Positions 25,847 to 35,017 of a stretch of 64,000 nucleotides of DNA are shown one piece after another. The notes under the pieces are model-generated. The model did no database searches. It was not told where the DNA came from and saw only the letters and a program-made list of their open reading frames with translations. Within the stretch, counting starts at the first letter, position 1. The number at the start of each line of letters is the position of its first letter. The DNA is from Actinomadura flavalba DSM 45200 (GTDB taxonomy: Bacteria > Actinomycetota > Actinomycetes > Streptosporangiales > Streptosporangiaceae): contig NZ_KB894093.1 in assembly GCF_000374305.1 (NCBI RefSeq), positions 1,488,001 through 1,552,000 on the forward strand. The letters run 5' to 3'. The position numbers were made by a program, and so were the translations under genes.

Positions 25847-26955
25847 TGCGCCGCGTTCTCGCCCTCGCCGTCCTGGCCGCGACGGCGCTCGGACCGGCTC
25901 CGGCCGTCGCGGCCGAGCCGGGGGCCGGGGTCGTCGTGCGGGCCGAGGCGTTGCCGAGGGCGTTGTGGGTTCCGGGGACGGGGGCCGCGCAGCGGGTGAC
26001 GTACTGGTCGCGGACATCGGAGGGGAAGGCCGCGCAGTCCACCGGGGCCGTGTTCGTGCCCGCGGGGACGCCGCCCGCCGGGGGATGGCCGGTGCTGTCG
26101 TGGGCGCACGGGACGGTCGGGCTCGGGGACGCGTGCGCGCCGTCCACGGCCGGGCGGTCCGAACGGGACCGCACCTACCTGGGCACGTGGCTGCGGCAGG
26201 GGTACGCGGTCGTCGCGACCGACTACATCGGGCTCGGGACGCCCGGCGTCCACGCCTACCTGGACGGGCAGGCCGAGGCGAACGCCGTCATCGACATGGT
26301 GCGGGCCGCCCGCGCCACGACGCCCGCGCTGGCGCGCAGGTGGGCGGCGATCGGGCAGTCGCAGGGCGGCGGCGCCGCGCTGTTCACGGCTGCGAAGGCG
26401 ACCCGGTACGCGCCCGAGCTGGACTACCGGGGCGCCGTCACGACCGGCCCGGCGTCCAACGTCACCGAGTTCACCGCGCTCATCGGCCCGTACGTGCCGG
26501 ACATCGGGCTCGCGAACCTCACCGCGTACCTGAGTTACGTGCTGCGCGGCGTCAAGGCCGCCCGGCCCGGCTTCGACCTGGACTCCTATCTGACGCCGCT
26601 CGGCCGCCAGGTCATGGCCGACGCGGAACGCCTCTGCTACGCGGACATGGCCGCCCGGGTGAAGGGCATCGGCATCGGGCAGCTTCTGAGCCGCCCGCTG
26701 TTGACCGGCGACTACCTGAAGACGGCCCGCGAGGTGCTGGACGTCCCGCTGACCGGCTACGACCGCCCGCTGTTCATCGGCCAGGGCACCAACGACACCG
26801 ACGTCCCGATCTTCCTGACCGCCAAGCTGACCTTCGACCTGTCGCTGCGCGGCCAGAAGTTCACCTACAAGACGTACCCGGGCAAGGACCACAGCGCCAC
26901 CATGGCCGCGTCGCTCACCGACACGATCCCGTTCGTCCGCACCCTGCTCGGCTAG
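25846..26955 (+). CDS. Secretory lipase family protein
   Basis: A 369-residue exported alpha/beta-hydrolase of the secretory lipase (LIP) family. Signal peptide: LALAVLAATALGPAPAVAA. WAHGT (about 85) is the oxyanion region, GQSQGGGAAL (about 167) is the nucleophile elbow with Ser, and GKDHSATM near the C-terminus provides His; the acid is probably in GTNDTDVP. Cys pairs in GDACAPS and RLCYADM may form a disulfide. ATG overlaps the stop of the STAND-kinase gene by one base, so the two are probably co-translated. It should hydrolyse esters outside the cell. Confidence 0.88.
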   Translation: MRRVLALAVLAATALGPAPAVAAEPGAGVVVRAEALPRALWVPGTGAAQRVTYWSRTSEGKAAQSTGAVFVPAGTPPAGGWPVLSWAHGTVGLGDACAPSTAGRSERDRTYLGTWLRQGYAVVATDYIGLGTPGVHAYLDGQAEANAVIDMVRAARATTPALARRWAAIGQSQGGGAALFTAAKATRYAPELDYRGAVTTGPASNVTEFTALIGPYVPDIGLANLTAYLSYVLRGVKAARPGFDLDSYLTPLGRQVMADAERLCYADMAARVKGIGIGQLLSRPLLTGDYLKTAREVLDVPLTGYDRPLFIGQGTNDTDVPIFLTAKLTFDLSLRGQKFTYKTYPGKDHSATMAASLTDTIPFVRTLLG

Positions 26956-27683
26956 GTCGCGTATCCGGCGCGCACCGCGCACGCGTACGGGATGTACCGG
27001 TCGAGGACGTTGGCGGGCACGGCCAGCCGTGCCCGCAGCGCGGGCTCGTCGGCGCGCGCGTAGAAGCGGTTGAGGCCGTCGAACAGCGCCAGGTCGTAGC
27101 CCGCGCGCAGCAGCGCGGGCTCCCATGCCTCGTGGCTGGGCTCGGTGCTGAGCGGCACCGTCGCCTCGACGACGACCGCGCGGGGCCGCCAGAACGCCAG
27201 GTCGGCCCCGGCCAGGACGGACGCCTCCGACCCCTCCACGTCCACCTTGAGCAGATCGAACCCGGGGGCGGCGTGCCGGTCGAGGACGTCACCGAGCCGC
27301 ACGACGTCGACGTCCAGCTCCTCCCGATCCCAGCCCGCCGCCACGTGCCGCGCGGCGACGTCGGCGTCCAGCGTGCTGAGCCCGTCCCCGCCGACGATCC
27401 GGTGCAGCGTCGCCCGGCCCGGCGCGGCTCCGGCGGCGGCCCGCAGCGTCACGTCGCGGGGCCGCGCGGCGCGCAGGCGGGCGCACCGGCCGGGCAGCGG
27501 CTCCAGGTTGACGCCGCGCCAGCCGAGCCGGTCCACCAGGTTCTTCGTCAGCGACCCGCGCACCGGCTCACCGGCGCCGACGTCCACGAAGAACCCGTCG
27601 CGGGTGTCCGCGAACGCCCGCATCAGCACGACGTCCTCGGCGTTCCCCGCGTAGGCGACGAGCGCGTACTCTCCGGTCCCCAC
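26952..27683 (-). CDS. FkbM-family methyltransferase
   Basis: A 243-residue SAM-dependent O-methyltransferase of the FkbM type. NAEDVVLMRAF and FFVDVGAGEPVRGSLTKNL (about 32-50) form the SAM site and HRIVGGDGLSTL and LLKVDVEGSE (about 143-152) are family blocks. FkbM enzymes methylate hydroxyl groups of sugars or polyketides. GTG start, no strong ribosome site. It converges with the lipase (stop codons overlapping) and is divergent from the next methyltransferase across 44 bp. Confidence 0.85.
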   Translation of the reverse strand: MGTGEYALVAYAGNAEDVVLMRAFADTRDGFFVDVGAGEPVRGSLTKNLVDRLGWRGVNLEPLPGRCARLRAARPRDVTLRAAAGAAPGRATLHRIVGGDGLSTLDADVAARHVAAGWDREELDVDVVRLGDVLDRHAAPGFDLLKVDVEGSEASVLAGADLAFWRPRAVVVEATVPLSTEPSHEAWEPALLRAGYDLALFDGLNRFYARADEPALRARLAVPANVLDRYIPYACAVRAGYAT

Positions 27684-27715
27684 ACCAACTGGGACGCGCC
27701 GCCGCCCTCCCCGGT

Positions 27716-27721
27716 TAACGT
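27716..27721 (+). promoter_or_regulatory. -10 box TAACGT of a leaderless gene
   Basis: TAACGT ends 6 nt before the ATG at 27728. It overlaps the palindrome GGTTAACC in the 44-bp divergent promoter region. Confidence 0.5.
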
Positions 27722-27727
27722 GGCCGG

Positions 27728-28576
27728 ATGAGCGAAGTGTTCGACGCCTATGAGCGGGAGCTGTGGGACGGGCGCGCCGACGCCTACGAGCGCGGGTTCG
27801 CCCGCGTCACCCGGCACACGATCGGGCCGCTGCTCGACGCGGCCGGCGTCGTGGCGGGGGCGCGGGTGCTGGACGTCGGGACGGGGCCCGGGTTCGTCGC
27901 CGCCGAGGCGGCCGAGCGCGGCGCGCGGGTCGCGGCCGTGGACGCCGAGCCCGGCATGGCGCGGGTCGCGGCCCGCAACGCGCCCGGCGCGGCGGTGCGC
28001 GTCGCGGTGCTGCCCGAGCTGCCGTTCCCGGACGGCGCGTTCGACGCCGTCGTCGGCAACTTCGTCATCAACCACGTCGGCGACCCGGTGCGCGCGCTGC
28101 GCGAGCTGCGCCGCGTCCTGGCCCCGTCCGGCACGCTCGCGCTGACGTGCTGGGCGATGCCGGGCACCGGCGTCCTCGCAATGGTCCGCGACGCGCTGGA
28201 CGCGGCGGGCGTCCCGTGGCCGGACGACGTGCCCGACCCGCCCTTCCTCCAGCACGGCACCCCGCCCGCGTTCCGGGCCCTGCTGGAGCAGGTGGGCTTC
28301 TCCGCCGACGTCACCGAACTCGACTGGGACCACGTCGTCGACCCGCGGGAGTGGTGGACGGACGGCGCCCTCGCCCGCGTCGGCGCCAACGGCGTCGTCG
28401 TCGGCCGCCTCGACGACGCAGCCCTCGCCCGCGTCAAGACCGAGTACGACCGGCTCGCCGCCCGGCACGCCACGGCCGACGGGAACATCGCGCTGCCCGC
28501 GCACGCGCTCCTCGCCCGTGCGACACCGCTATCCGCGCGCGTCGCGGCGGAAGGGCCGGTAACCTCGGACGCGTGA
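27728..28576 (+). CDS. Class I SAM-dependent methyltransferase
   Basis: A 282-residue methyltransferase of the UbiE/Methyltransf_11 type. [20 protein letters not shown] (about 46-65) is motif [10 protein letters not shown] (about 70) binds the adenosine, and [16 protein letters not shown] (about 100-115) is motif IV. Substrate unknown. The stop overlaps the GTG of serS by GTGA, so it is tied to an essential gene; this may only reflect compaction. Confidence 0.88.
   Translation: MSEVFDAYERELWDGRADAYERGFARVTRHTIGPLLDAAGVVAGARVLDVGTGPGFVAAEAAERGARVAAVDAEPGMARVAARNAPGAAVRVAVLPELPFPDGAFDAVVGNFVINHVGDPVRALRELRRVLAPSGTLALTCWAMPGTGVLAMVRDALDAAGVPWPDDVPDPPFLQHGTPPAFRALLEQVGFSADVTELDWDHVVDPREWWTDGALARVGANGVVVGRLDDAALARVKTEYDRLAARHATADGNIALPAHALLARATPLSARVAAEGPVTSDA
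28560..28565 (+). promoter_or_regulatory. -10 box TAACCT of leaderless serS
   Basis: TAACCT lies within the end of the methyltransferase gene and ends 7 nt before the serS GTG. Confidence 0.55.
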
Positions 28577-29832
28577 TCGACCTGCGAGCCCTCCGCGACG
28601 ACCCCGAAGCCCTGCGCGCCTCCCAGCGCGCCCGCGGCGACGACGAGACCCTCGTCGGCGCCCTGCTCGACCTCGACGAGCGGCGCCGCTCCGCGCTGTC
28701 GTCGTTCGAGCGGCTGCGCGCCGAGCAGAAGAGTTTCGGCAAGTCGGTGTCCCGGGCGCAGGGCGACGAGCGGCAGGAACTGCTCGCCCGCGCGAAGGAG
28801 CTGGCGCAGCAGGTCAAGGAGTCCGAGGCCGAGGCCGACCGGCTCGGCACCGAGCTGGACGCGCTGCTGCGGCGCGTCCCGAACCTCGTCGAGGACGGCA
28901 CGCCGCCCGGCGGCGAGCAGGATTTCGTCGTCCTGGAGCACATCGGTGAGCCGCCCGTGTTCGACTTCGAGCCGAAGGACCATCTCGCGCTCGGTGAGAG
29001 CCTCGGCGCGATCGACATGGAGCGCGGCGCGAAGGTGTCGGGCGCCCGGTTCTACTACCTGACGGGCGTCGGCGCGCGGCTCCAGTACGCGCTGCTGAAC
29101 CTCGCGATGGAACAGGCCGTCGCCGCCGGGTTCGTCCCGATGTATCCGCCGATGCTGGTGAAGCCCGAGGCGATGGAGGGCACCGGGTTCCTCGGCGCCC
29201 ACGCCGCCGAGGTCTACCACCTCGAACAGGACGACCTGTACCTCGTCGGCACCTCCGAGGTGCCGCTCGCCGGGTACCACATGGGCGAGATCATCGACGC
29301 GCTGCCGCGCCGGTACGTCGCGTGGTCGTCGTGCTTCCGGCGCGAGGCGGGCTCGTACGGCAAGGACACGCGCGGCATCATCCGCGTCCACCAGTTCGAC
29401 AAGGTGGAGATGTTCTCCTACTGCGACCCGGCCGACGCGCACGCCGAGCACCTGCGGCTGCTCGACTGGGAGAAGCAGATGCTCGCCAAGGTCGAGCTGC
29501 CCTACCGCGTCATCGACGTCGCCGCCGGCGACCTCGGCTCCAGCGCCGCGCGCAAGTACGACTGCGAGGCGTGGGTGCCGACGCAGAACACCTACCGCGA
29601 GGTCACCTCGACGTCGAACTGCACGGAGTTCCAGGCCCGCCGCCTGTCCGTCCGGCACAAGGACGCCGACGGCCGGTCCCGCCCCGTCGCCACCCTCAAC
29701 GGCACCCTCGCCACCACCCGCTGGATGGTCGCCATCCTGGAGAACCACCAGCAGGCGGACGGCTCGGTCCGCGTACCCGAGGCCCTGCGGAAATACCTCG
29801 GCCAGGACGTGTTGGAGCCCGTCAAGCGCTGA
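28573..29832 (+). CDS. serS: Seryl-tRNA synthetase
   Basis: A 419-residue class II aminoacyl-tRNA synthetase that charges tRNA-Ser. Residues 1-105 form the antiparallel coiled-coil tRNA-binding arm ([15 protein letters not shown] and the [17 protein letters not shown] stretch). Motif 2 is [15 protein letters not shown] (about 253-267), with the [10 protein letters not shown] block after it. Motif 3 is [15 protein letters not shown] (about 376-390), the actinobacterial form. GTG start with leaderless spacing; it overlaps the methyltransferase stop. The tRNA-Ser gene at 41446 lies downstream. Linkage to pheA and the HAD gene is conserved in actinomycetes. Confidence 0.98.
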   Translation: MIDLRALRDDPEALRASQRARGDDETLVGALLDLDERRRSALSSFERLRAEQKSFGKSVSRAQGDERQELLARAKELAQQVKESEAEADRLGTELDALLRRVPNLVEDGTPPGGEQDFVVLEHIGEPPVFDFEPKDHLALGESLGAIDMERGAKVSGARFYYLTGVGARLQYALLNLAMEQAVAAGFVPMYPPMLVKPEAMEGTGFLGAHAAEVYHLEQDDLYLVGTSEVPLAGYHMGEIIDALPRRYVAWSSCFRREAGSYGKDTRGIIRVHQFDKVEMFSYCDPADAHAEHLRLLDWEKQMLAKVELPYRVIDVAAGDLGSSAARKYDCEAWVPTQNTYREVTSTSNCTEFQARRLSVRHKDADGRSRPVATLNGTLATTRWMVAILENHQQADGSVRVPEALRKYLGQDVLEPVKR

Positions 29833-29950
29833 TGCACGTGCAGTTCCACGCCCACGGGTCGATGTAGTAGCTCAACGCGGCGGCTCCGGGGCTGCGGGTG
29901 GTGCGCGTCCGGGCAGGATCTAGGGTGGGGGTCCATCGACCGGAGGTGAC

Positions 29951-30751
29951 ATGACCGCCCCACCGCGCCTCATCGCGACCGATCTCGACGGCACGATCGT
30001 GCGGAGTGACGGGACGATCTCCGAGCGCACCGTGGCCGCGCTGGCGCGGGTCGAGCGGGCCGGGGCGGCGCTGGTGATGGTGACGGGCCGTCCGCCCCGG
30101 TGGATGGCGGAGATCGCCGCCGCCGTCGACCACCACGGGGTCGCGATCTGCGCGAACGGCGCGGTCCTGTACGACCTGCACACCGAGACGGTGCTGGACG
30201 CGCGGCTGATCGAGCCGGACGTCCTCGCCGAGGCGGTCGCGCGGCTGCGCGAGGCCGACCCCGAGCTGCGGTTCGCCGTCGAGTACCCGACGGGGTTCGT
30301 GTTCGAGGCGCGCTACAACCTCGGCCGCTGGGACGCCGATGCGTTCGGCGGCAGGCCCGCCGACGGCGAGGCGCTGGTCGCCCGGGGCGGCACCAAGCTG
30401 CTCGCCCTGCACCCGTCCGCGCCGCCGGAGCGGCTGGCCGAGCGGGCCGACAAGGCGGTGGGGCACCTGGTCACGGTGACGCACTCGACGAACCGGGGCC
30501 TGCTGGAGATGAGCGCGCACGGCGTCACCAAGGCCAGCGCCCTCGCTGACTTCTGCACCGCGCAGGGCATCGTCGCGGGGGAGGTCACCGCGTTCGGAGA
30601 CATGCCCAACGACCTGCCCATGCTCACCTGGGCGGGCACGTCCTACGCCGTCGCGAACGCCCACCCGCTCGTGCACGCCGCCGTCACCGCCACCACCGCC
30701 CGCAACGACGACGACGGCGTCGCACAGATCCTCGAACGCCTCTACCCCTGA
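29951..30751 (+). CDS. Cof-type HAD-IIB phosphatase
   Basis: A 266-residue HAD-superfamily hydrolase. Motif I DLDGTIV (about 11-17) holds the nucleophilic Asp, motif II is MVTGR (about 44), motif III Lys lies in GVTKASAL (about 194), and motif IV is FGDMPNDLPML (about 216). The central cap makes it type IIB. Such enzymes dephosphorylate sugar or nucleotide phosphates. ATG with GGAGG 5 nt upstream. It follows serS as in other actinomycetes and ends one base before the convergent bpa gene. Confidence 0.92.
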   Translation: MTAPPRLIATDLDGTIVRSDGTISERTVAALARVERAGAALVMVTGRPPRWMAEIAAAVDHHGVAICANGAVLYDLHTETVLDARLIEPDVLAEAVARLREADPELRFAVEYPTGFVFEARYNLGRWDADAFGGRPADGEALVARGGTKLLALHPSAPPERLAERADKAVGHLVTVTHSTNRGLLEMSAHGVTKASALADFCTAQGIVAGEVTAFGDMPNDLPMLTWAGTSYAVANAHPLVHAAVTATTARNDDDGVAQILERLYP

Positions 30752-30752
30752 C

Positions 30753-31286
30753 CTACAGGTACGGGCCGGAGTGGCCGGGGCGCTGCTGGGGGCGTTCCTC
30801 GCCCTCGGGGACGAGGCCGGGGGGCAGGGCGCGGCGCATCTGTTCGAGCTGGGCGCGGGCGGCCATCTGCTGGGCGAACAGCGTGGTCTGGATGCCGTGG
30901 AACAGGCCCTCCAGCCAGCCGACGAGCTGGGCCTGCGCGATGCGCAGCTCGGCCTCGCTCGGGATCTCGCCCTCGGCGAAGGGGAGCGAGAGGCGTTCCA
31001 GCTCCTCGATCAGCTCGGGCGCCAGGCCGTCCTCCAGCTCCTTGATGGACGACTGGTGGATCTCGCGGAGGCGGGCGCGGCTCGCCTCGTCGAGCGGGGC
31101 GGCCTTCACCTCGTCGAGCAACTGGCGGATCATGCCGCCGATGCGCATCACCTTGGCGGGCTGCTCGACCATCTCGGCGACGTTCTTCGGCTCGTCGCCG
31201 CCCTCGCTCGCCGACCCCATCGCGATGCCGTTCGGGCCGACCACGAGGACCTGCGGTTCCTGCTCGTTCTGCTGCGGCTCGTCCAT
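30753..31286 (-). CDS. bpa: Bacterial proteasome activator Bpa
   Basis: A 177-residue helical protein of the Bpa/DUF2587 family (mycobacterial Rv3780), an ATP-independent ring that docks on the 20S proteasome. VLVVGPNGIAMGS near residue 14 and the helical core LRIAQAQLVGWLEGLFHGIQ (about 115-135) are characteristic. The family C-terminus is GQYL, needed to enter the alpha-ring pockets; here it reads HSGPYL, keeping Tyr-Leu at the end but with Pro for Gln. ATG has GAGGAAGAG directly upstream. No proteasome subunit gene is in the window. The neighbouring quinone oxidoreductase gene lies 11 nt upstream. Confidence 0.93.
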   Translation of the reverse strand: MDEPQQNEQEPQVLVVGPNGIAMGSASEGGDEPKNVAEMVEQPAKVMRIGGMIRQLLDEVKAAPLDEASRARLREIHQSSIKELEDGLAPELIEELERLSLPFAEGEIPSEAELRIAQAQLVGWLEGLFHGIQTTLFAQQMAARAQLEQMRRALPPGLVPEGEERPQQRPGHSGPYL

Positions 31287-31297
31287 CTCTTCCTCTC

Positions 31298-32254
31298 TCA
31301 CGTGACCAGCAGGATCTTGCCGATGTGGCGGCTCTCCTCCAGCAGGCGGTGCGCCAGCGGCGCCTCCGCCATCCGGACCTGCCGGTCGATGACCGGCCGG
31401 ACCGTGCCCGCCGCCAGCAGCGGCCACACGTTCTCCCGCACCGCCTCGACGATCTGCGCCTTCTCCGCGTCGGGCCGCGCCCGCAGCCCGGCCGCGTGCA
31501 CGGTCGCGCGCCGGGCCAGCAGCGCGGCGAGGTCGAGTTCGCCCTTCGCGCCGCCCTGCATGCCGATGACGACGAGCCGTCCGCCGGTGGCGAGGCTGCG
31601 CACGTTGCGCGGCAGGTAGGACGCGCCGAGGTGGTCGAGGATGACGTCGAAGGGGCCGTGCTCGGCGAAGTCGTCGTCGTTGTAGTCGATGGCGACGTCG
31701 GCGCCCAGTTCGCGGCACGCCCGCGCCTTGCGCTCGCTGCCGACGGTGCACGCGACGCGGGCGCCGTGCGCGGCGGCGAGCTGGATCGCCATCGTGCCGA
31801 TGCCGCTGCCGCCGCCGTGCACGAGGAACGACTCGTCCCGGCGCAACCTCGCCTGCATGAACACGTTCGACCACACGGTGCAGACGACCTCGGGCAAACC
31901 GGCCGCCGTCACCAGGTCGACGCCGTCCGGGACGGGCAGCACCTGCCCGGCGGGGACGGCGACGCGCTCGGCATAGCCGCCGCCCGCGAGCAGCGCGCAC
32001 ACCTCGTCGCCGAGCTGCCAGCCGGTGACCTCGTCGCCGAGTTCGGCGATGCGTCCGGACACCTCCAGGCCGGGGATCTCCGACGCTCCGGGCGGCGGCG
32101 GATAGAGCCCGCGGCGCTGCATGACGTCGGCGCGGTTGACGGCGCTCGCCGCGACCTCGACGACGACCTCGCCGGGGCCCGGCACCGGATCGGGGACGGA
32201 CGTCCACGTGAGGACGTCGGCGTCGCCCGGCTCGCGGATCACGATCGCACGCAT
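31298..32254 (-). CDS. NAD(P)H quinone oxidoreductase (PIG3-like MDR family)
   Basis: A 318-residue zinc-independent medium-chain dehydrogenase/reductase. MRAIVIREPGDADVL opens the GroES-like domain, ASAVNRADVMQRRGLYPPPPG (about 38-58) is the quinone-oxidoreductase signature, and FLVHGGGSGIGTMAIQLA (about 143-160) is the NADP-binding loop. Structural zinc cysteines are absent. It should reduce quinones with NADPH. The ATG at 32254 rather than 32263 is chosen because TAGCGT sits at leaderless spacing. It is followed by bpa, 11 nt away, a linkage seen in other actinobacteria. Confidence 0.92.
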   Translation of the reverse strand: MRAIVIREPGDADVLTWTSVPDPVPGPGEVVVEVAASAVNRADVMQRRGLYPPPPGASEIPGLEVSGRIAELGDEVTGWQLGDEVCALLAGGGYAERVAVPAGQVLPVPDGVDLVTAAGLPEVVCTVWSNVFMQARLRRDESFLVHGGGSGIGTMAIQLAAAHGARVACTVGSERKARACRELGADVAIDYNDDDFAEHGPFDVILDHLGASYLPRNVRSLATGGRLVVIGMQGGAKGELDLAALLARRATVHAAGLRARPDAEKAQIVEAVRENVWPLLAAGTVRPVIDRQVRMAEAPLAHRLLEESRHIGKILLVT

Positions 32255-32261
32255 GGGGATC

Positions 32262-32267
32262 ACGCTA
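32262..32267 (-). promoter_or_regulatory. -10 box TAGCGT of a leaderless gene
   Basis: On the minus strand TAGCGT ends 7 nt before the ATG at 32254; this decides the start. Confidence 0.6.
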
Positions 32268-32420
32268 CCGGGCTGATCGCCGCGGCCCGCTTCCGGTGAC
32301 CGCGCGCGGCTGGTTTTGCGCGCGTATGGGGTGTGCTAGACGGACGGGTATTCTGCCTTTGGGCCGAAGCTGACCTACTCCGTACACGATCGTCCAGGGG
32401 CAGTCCCGAGGGGAGAGACG

Positions 32421-34997
32421 GTGGCAGGAAACGATCATGACGGACGTTCGCTGGAGGAGCGGCTCGCCTCGCTCGACGCGGAGGGCGACCCCGCCGACGA
32501 CTCCTCGACCCGCAAGTTCTCGCCGCCGCCGTCCCGCGAGGAGGAGAACCCCTGGCTGACGGCCCCGCCGCCGCCCGCCGCCGGCGGCCCCCCGAAGGAC
32601 TTCGGCGCCCCGCCGCCTCCGCCCGAGACGCCCGGCCCGCCCCCGTACGCGCTGAACCCGCTGCCCCCGTATCCGGCGGAGAACTCCCCGTTCATGGGCG
32701 CGCCGCCGCGCGAGGGCGGCCCCGCCCCGTTCCCCGACCAGGAGAACCCGCCGCCGTTCCCCGGTGAGGCGACGCCACCCGCGAACGGCGACGCGACGGT
32801 CACCGACGCCGACGCCCCGGACGACGGACGCACCCGCGAGACGTCGGTGCCGCCGCTCCCCCCGTCCGGCGACGACGCGGACCGCCCCGACGCCCCGCAG
32901 CCCCCGTTCGGCGGCCCGCCCCACCCCGGCCCCGCCCCGTTCGAGTCCCGCCCGCCCGGCGCCCCGTTCCCCGAGCCGAACCCCTTCCAAGCACCCCCAC
33001 CCGTCCCCCCGCACAACGGCGCCCCCACCCCCGGCGACCAGCCACAGCCTTTCCAGGGACCGCCGCCGGAGGGCACGCCGTTCGCGGGCGTCCCGCCACA
33101 CGAAGGCGCCCCGTTCGCGGGCGGCCCGTTCACCGACGGCCCGTCCCGCGAGGGCGCGCCGTTCGCCGGTGACCGGCCGCAGCCCTTCCAGGGACCGTCG
33201 CCGGAAGGCGGCCCGTTCACCGGCGGCCCGCCGCGCGAGGGTGCGCCGTTCTCCGGTGACCGGCCGCAGCCGTTTCAAGGACCGTCGCCGGAAGGCACGC
33301 CGTTCGCGGGCGGCCCGCCGCGTGAGGGCGGCCCGTTCGCCGGTGAGCAGCCGTTCCAGGCTCCACAGGGCGCCCCGTTCACCGATGGCCCGGTCCGCGA
33401 GGGCGCGCCGTCCCCCGGTGACCAGCCGCAGCCGTTCCAAGGACCGTCGCCGGAAGGCGCACCGTTCACCGGTGGCCCGCCGCGCGAAGGTGCCCCGTTC
33501 CCCGGTGACCGGCCGCAGCCCTTCCACGGACCGCCCCCGGAGCGCGCCCCGTACCCGGGCGCTCCGCAGGAGGGCGGACCTTTCCCGGGCGACCGGCCGC
33601 AGCCGTTCCAGGGACCGCCGCCGGAGGGCGCTCCGTACCCGGGCGCTCCGCCGCGCGAGGGCGGGCCGTTCTCCGGCGACCAGCCGCGCCCGCCGCAGCC
33701 GGAGGGCCCGCCGTTCCACGGCGATCAGCCGCGTCCGTTCCAGGGACCGCCGCAGAACGCCCCCTTCCCCGGTGACCAGCCGCCGTTCCACGAAGGCCCG
33801 CCGTTCCAGGGCGGCCAGCAGCCGTCCGGCGGCGTCCCGCAGCCCGGCGAGAACCCGTTCTTCGGCGGCCAGCCCAATGACCGGCAGCCCCCCGGCGCCC
33901 CGCCGCTGGAGCAGCTTCCGCCCTACCCGCTCGGCCCGCAGGGCCAGGGCGCGCCCGCGTACGGCCCGCCGGGCGGCCCCCCGTACGCCGCCCCCTACCA
34001 GGGCGGCCCGCAGCAGGGTGTCCCGCAGTACCCGGGCCACCCCGAGCAGCAGCAGCCGCAGACGGCCGAGAGCCTCAGCTCGGAGAACCTGCTGGGCGAA
34101 CGGCGCATCGCGCCGCAGTCCGGCTGGCGTCGCGCCGTCTACAAGGCCAGCGGCGGCAACATCAACCCGGGCGAGTCCACCACCGACCAGCGCCGCAAGG
34201 ACCTCGTCGACCGCGCCCGGACGGCCGTCGCGGGCGGCCACCACCGCGTCGCGGTGATGTCGCTGAAGGGCGGCGTCGGCAAGACGACGACGACCACGGG
34301 CCTCGGCGCGATGCTGGGCTCATTGCGCGGCGACCGCGTCATCGCCGTCGACGCCAACCCCGACCGCGGCACCCTGTCGGACAAGGTCCGGCTGGAGACG
34401 GGCGCGACGGTCCGCGACCTGCTCAACAACCGCGACAAGATCCACCGGTACGCGGACGTCCGCGCGTTCACGTCGCAGAACGGCGCGCGGCTGGAGGTGC
34501 TCGCGTCCGACCGCGACCCGGCGGTCAGCGAGGCGTTCAGCGCCGAGGACTACTCGGCCGTCGCGGTCGTGCTGGAGCAGTACTACTCGATCTGCATCAC
34601 CGACTGCGGCACCGGGCTGCTGCACTCGGCGATGGCGGGCGTCCTCGCGCTCGCGGACCAGCTCGTCCTGGTCAGCTCCCCGTCGGTGGACGGCGCCCGC
34701 TCCGCGAGCGCCACCCTCGACTGGCTGGAGGCGCACGACCACGGCCACCTGGTCCGCAACGGCGTGGTGGTGCTGTCGATGGTCCGGCACCGCACCCGCA
34801 GCCAGGTCGACCTGGACAAGCTCCAGGCGCACTTCGAGAGCCGGTGCCGCGCCGTCGTCCGCATCCCGTACGACGACCACCTGGAGGAGGGCGCGGAGGT
34901 CGAGCTGGACGCGCTGGCCCCGTCGACCCGCGACGCGTACCTCCAGCTCGCGGCCGTCGTCGGTGACGGTTTCGTGCATCAGCGTCCCAGCGACTGA
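32421..34997 (+). CDS. EspI-like protein: proline-rich repeats plus MinD/ParA-type ATPase
   Basis: An 858-residue protein. Residues about 30-560 are extremely rich in Pro, Gly, Gln and Phe and contain seven copies of the motif GD(R/Q)PQPFQGP followed by PEGxPFxGG. Residues about 605-858 form a SIMIBI ATPase: VMSLKGGVGKTTTTTGLG (deviant Walker A, about 611-628), VIAVDANPDRGTLSD (A' motif), ICITDCGTGL and DQLVLVSSPSVDGARS. This layout matches EspI of mycobacterial ESX-1 (Rv3876) and its actinobacterial relatives. GTG start with GAGGGGAGAG just upstream. No EccB-E, EsxA/B or other type VII secretion genes are in the window, so its partner system must lie elsewhere. Confidence 0.85.
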   Translation: MAGNDHDGRSLEERLASLDAEGDPADDSSTRKFSPPPSREEENPWLTAPPPPAAGGPPKDFGAPPPPPETPGPPPYALNPLPPYPAENSPFMGAPPREGGPAPFPDQENPPPFPGEATPPANGDATVTDADAPDDGRTRETSVPPLPPSGDDADRPDAPQPPFGGPPHPGPAPFESRPPGAPFPEPNPFQAPPPVPPHNGAPTPGDQPQPFQGPPPEGTPFAGVPPHEGAPFAGGPFTDGPSREGAPFAGDRPQPFQGPSPEGGPFTGGPPREGAPFSGDRPQPFQGPSPEGTPFAGGPPREGGPFAGEQPFQAPQGAPFTDGPVREGAPSPGDQPQPFQGPSPEGAPFTGGPPREGAPFPGDRPQPFHGPPPERAPYPGAPQEGGPFPGDRPQPFQGPPPEGAPYPGAPPREGGPFSGDQPRPPQPEGPPFHGDQPRPFQGPPQNAPFPGDQPPFHEGPPFQGGQQPSGGVPQPGENPFFGGQPNDRQPPGAPPLEQLPPYPLGPQGQGAPAYGPPGGPPYAAPYQGGPQQGVPQYPGHPEQQQPQTAESLSSENLLGERRIAPQSGWRRAVYKASGGNINPGESTTDQRRKDLVDRARTAVAGGHHRVAVMSLKGGVGKTTTTTGLGAMLGSLRGDRVIAVDANPDRGTLSDKVRLETGATVRDLLNNRDKIHRYADVRAFTSQNGARLEVLASDRDPAVSEAFSAEDYSAVAVVLEQYYSICITDCGTGLLHSAMAGVLALADQLVLVSSPSVDGARSASATLDWLEAHDHGHLVRNGVVVLSMVRHRTRSQVDLDKLQAHFESRCRAVVRIPYDDHLEEGAEVELDALAPSTRDAYLQLAAVVGDGFVHQRPSD
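33036..33755 (+). repeat. Seven degenerate ~85-bp coding repeats
   Basis: The block GACCGGCCGCAGCC plus TTCCAGGGACC recurs at about 33036, 33170, 33260, 33419, 33507, 33591 and 33728, spaced 84-159 bp apart in frame. Synonymous drift between copies shows they are not very recent. Confidence 0.85.
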
Positions 34998-35003
34998 ACG
35001 CCC

Positions 35004-35009
35004 TAGGCT
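35004..35009 (+). promoter_or_regulatory. -10 box TAGGCT of a leaderless gene
   Basis: TAGGCT ends 8 nt before the GTG of the cupin gene. Confidence 0.45.
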
Positions 35010-35017
35010 CGCCTTCC

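Noticed and set aside
21491..26017. A 1508-codon open frame on the minus strand opposite the STAND-kinase gene
   Set aside because: It is the antisense of a gene with clear domain motifs; it has no ribosome site and an Arg/Gly/Val composition typical of antisense frames in G+C-rich DNA.
32265..34244. A 659-codon minus-strand frame opposite the EspI-like repeats
   Set aside because: Its regular peptide repeats merely mirror the DNA repeats of the plus-strand gene, whose ATPase domain proves the coding strand.
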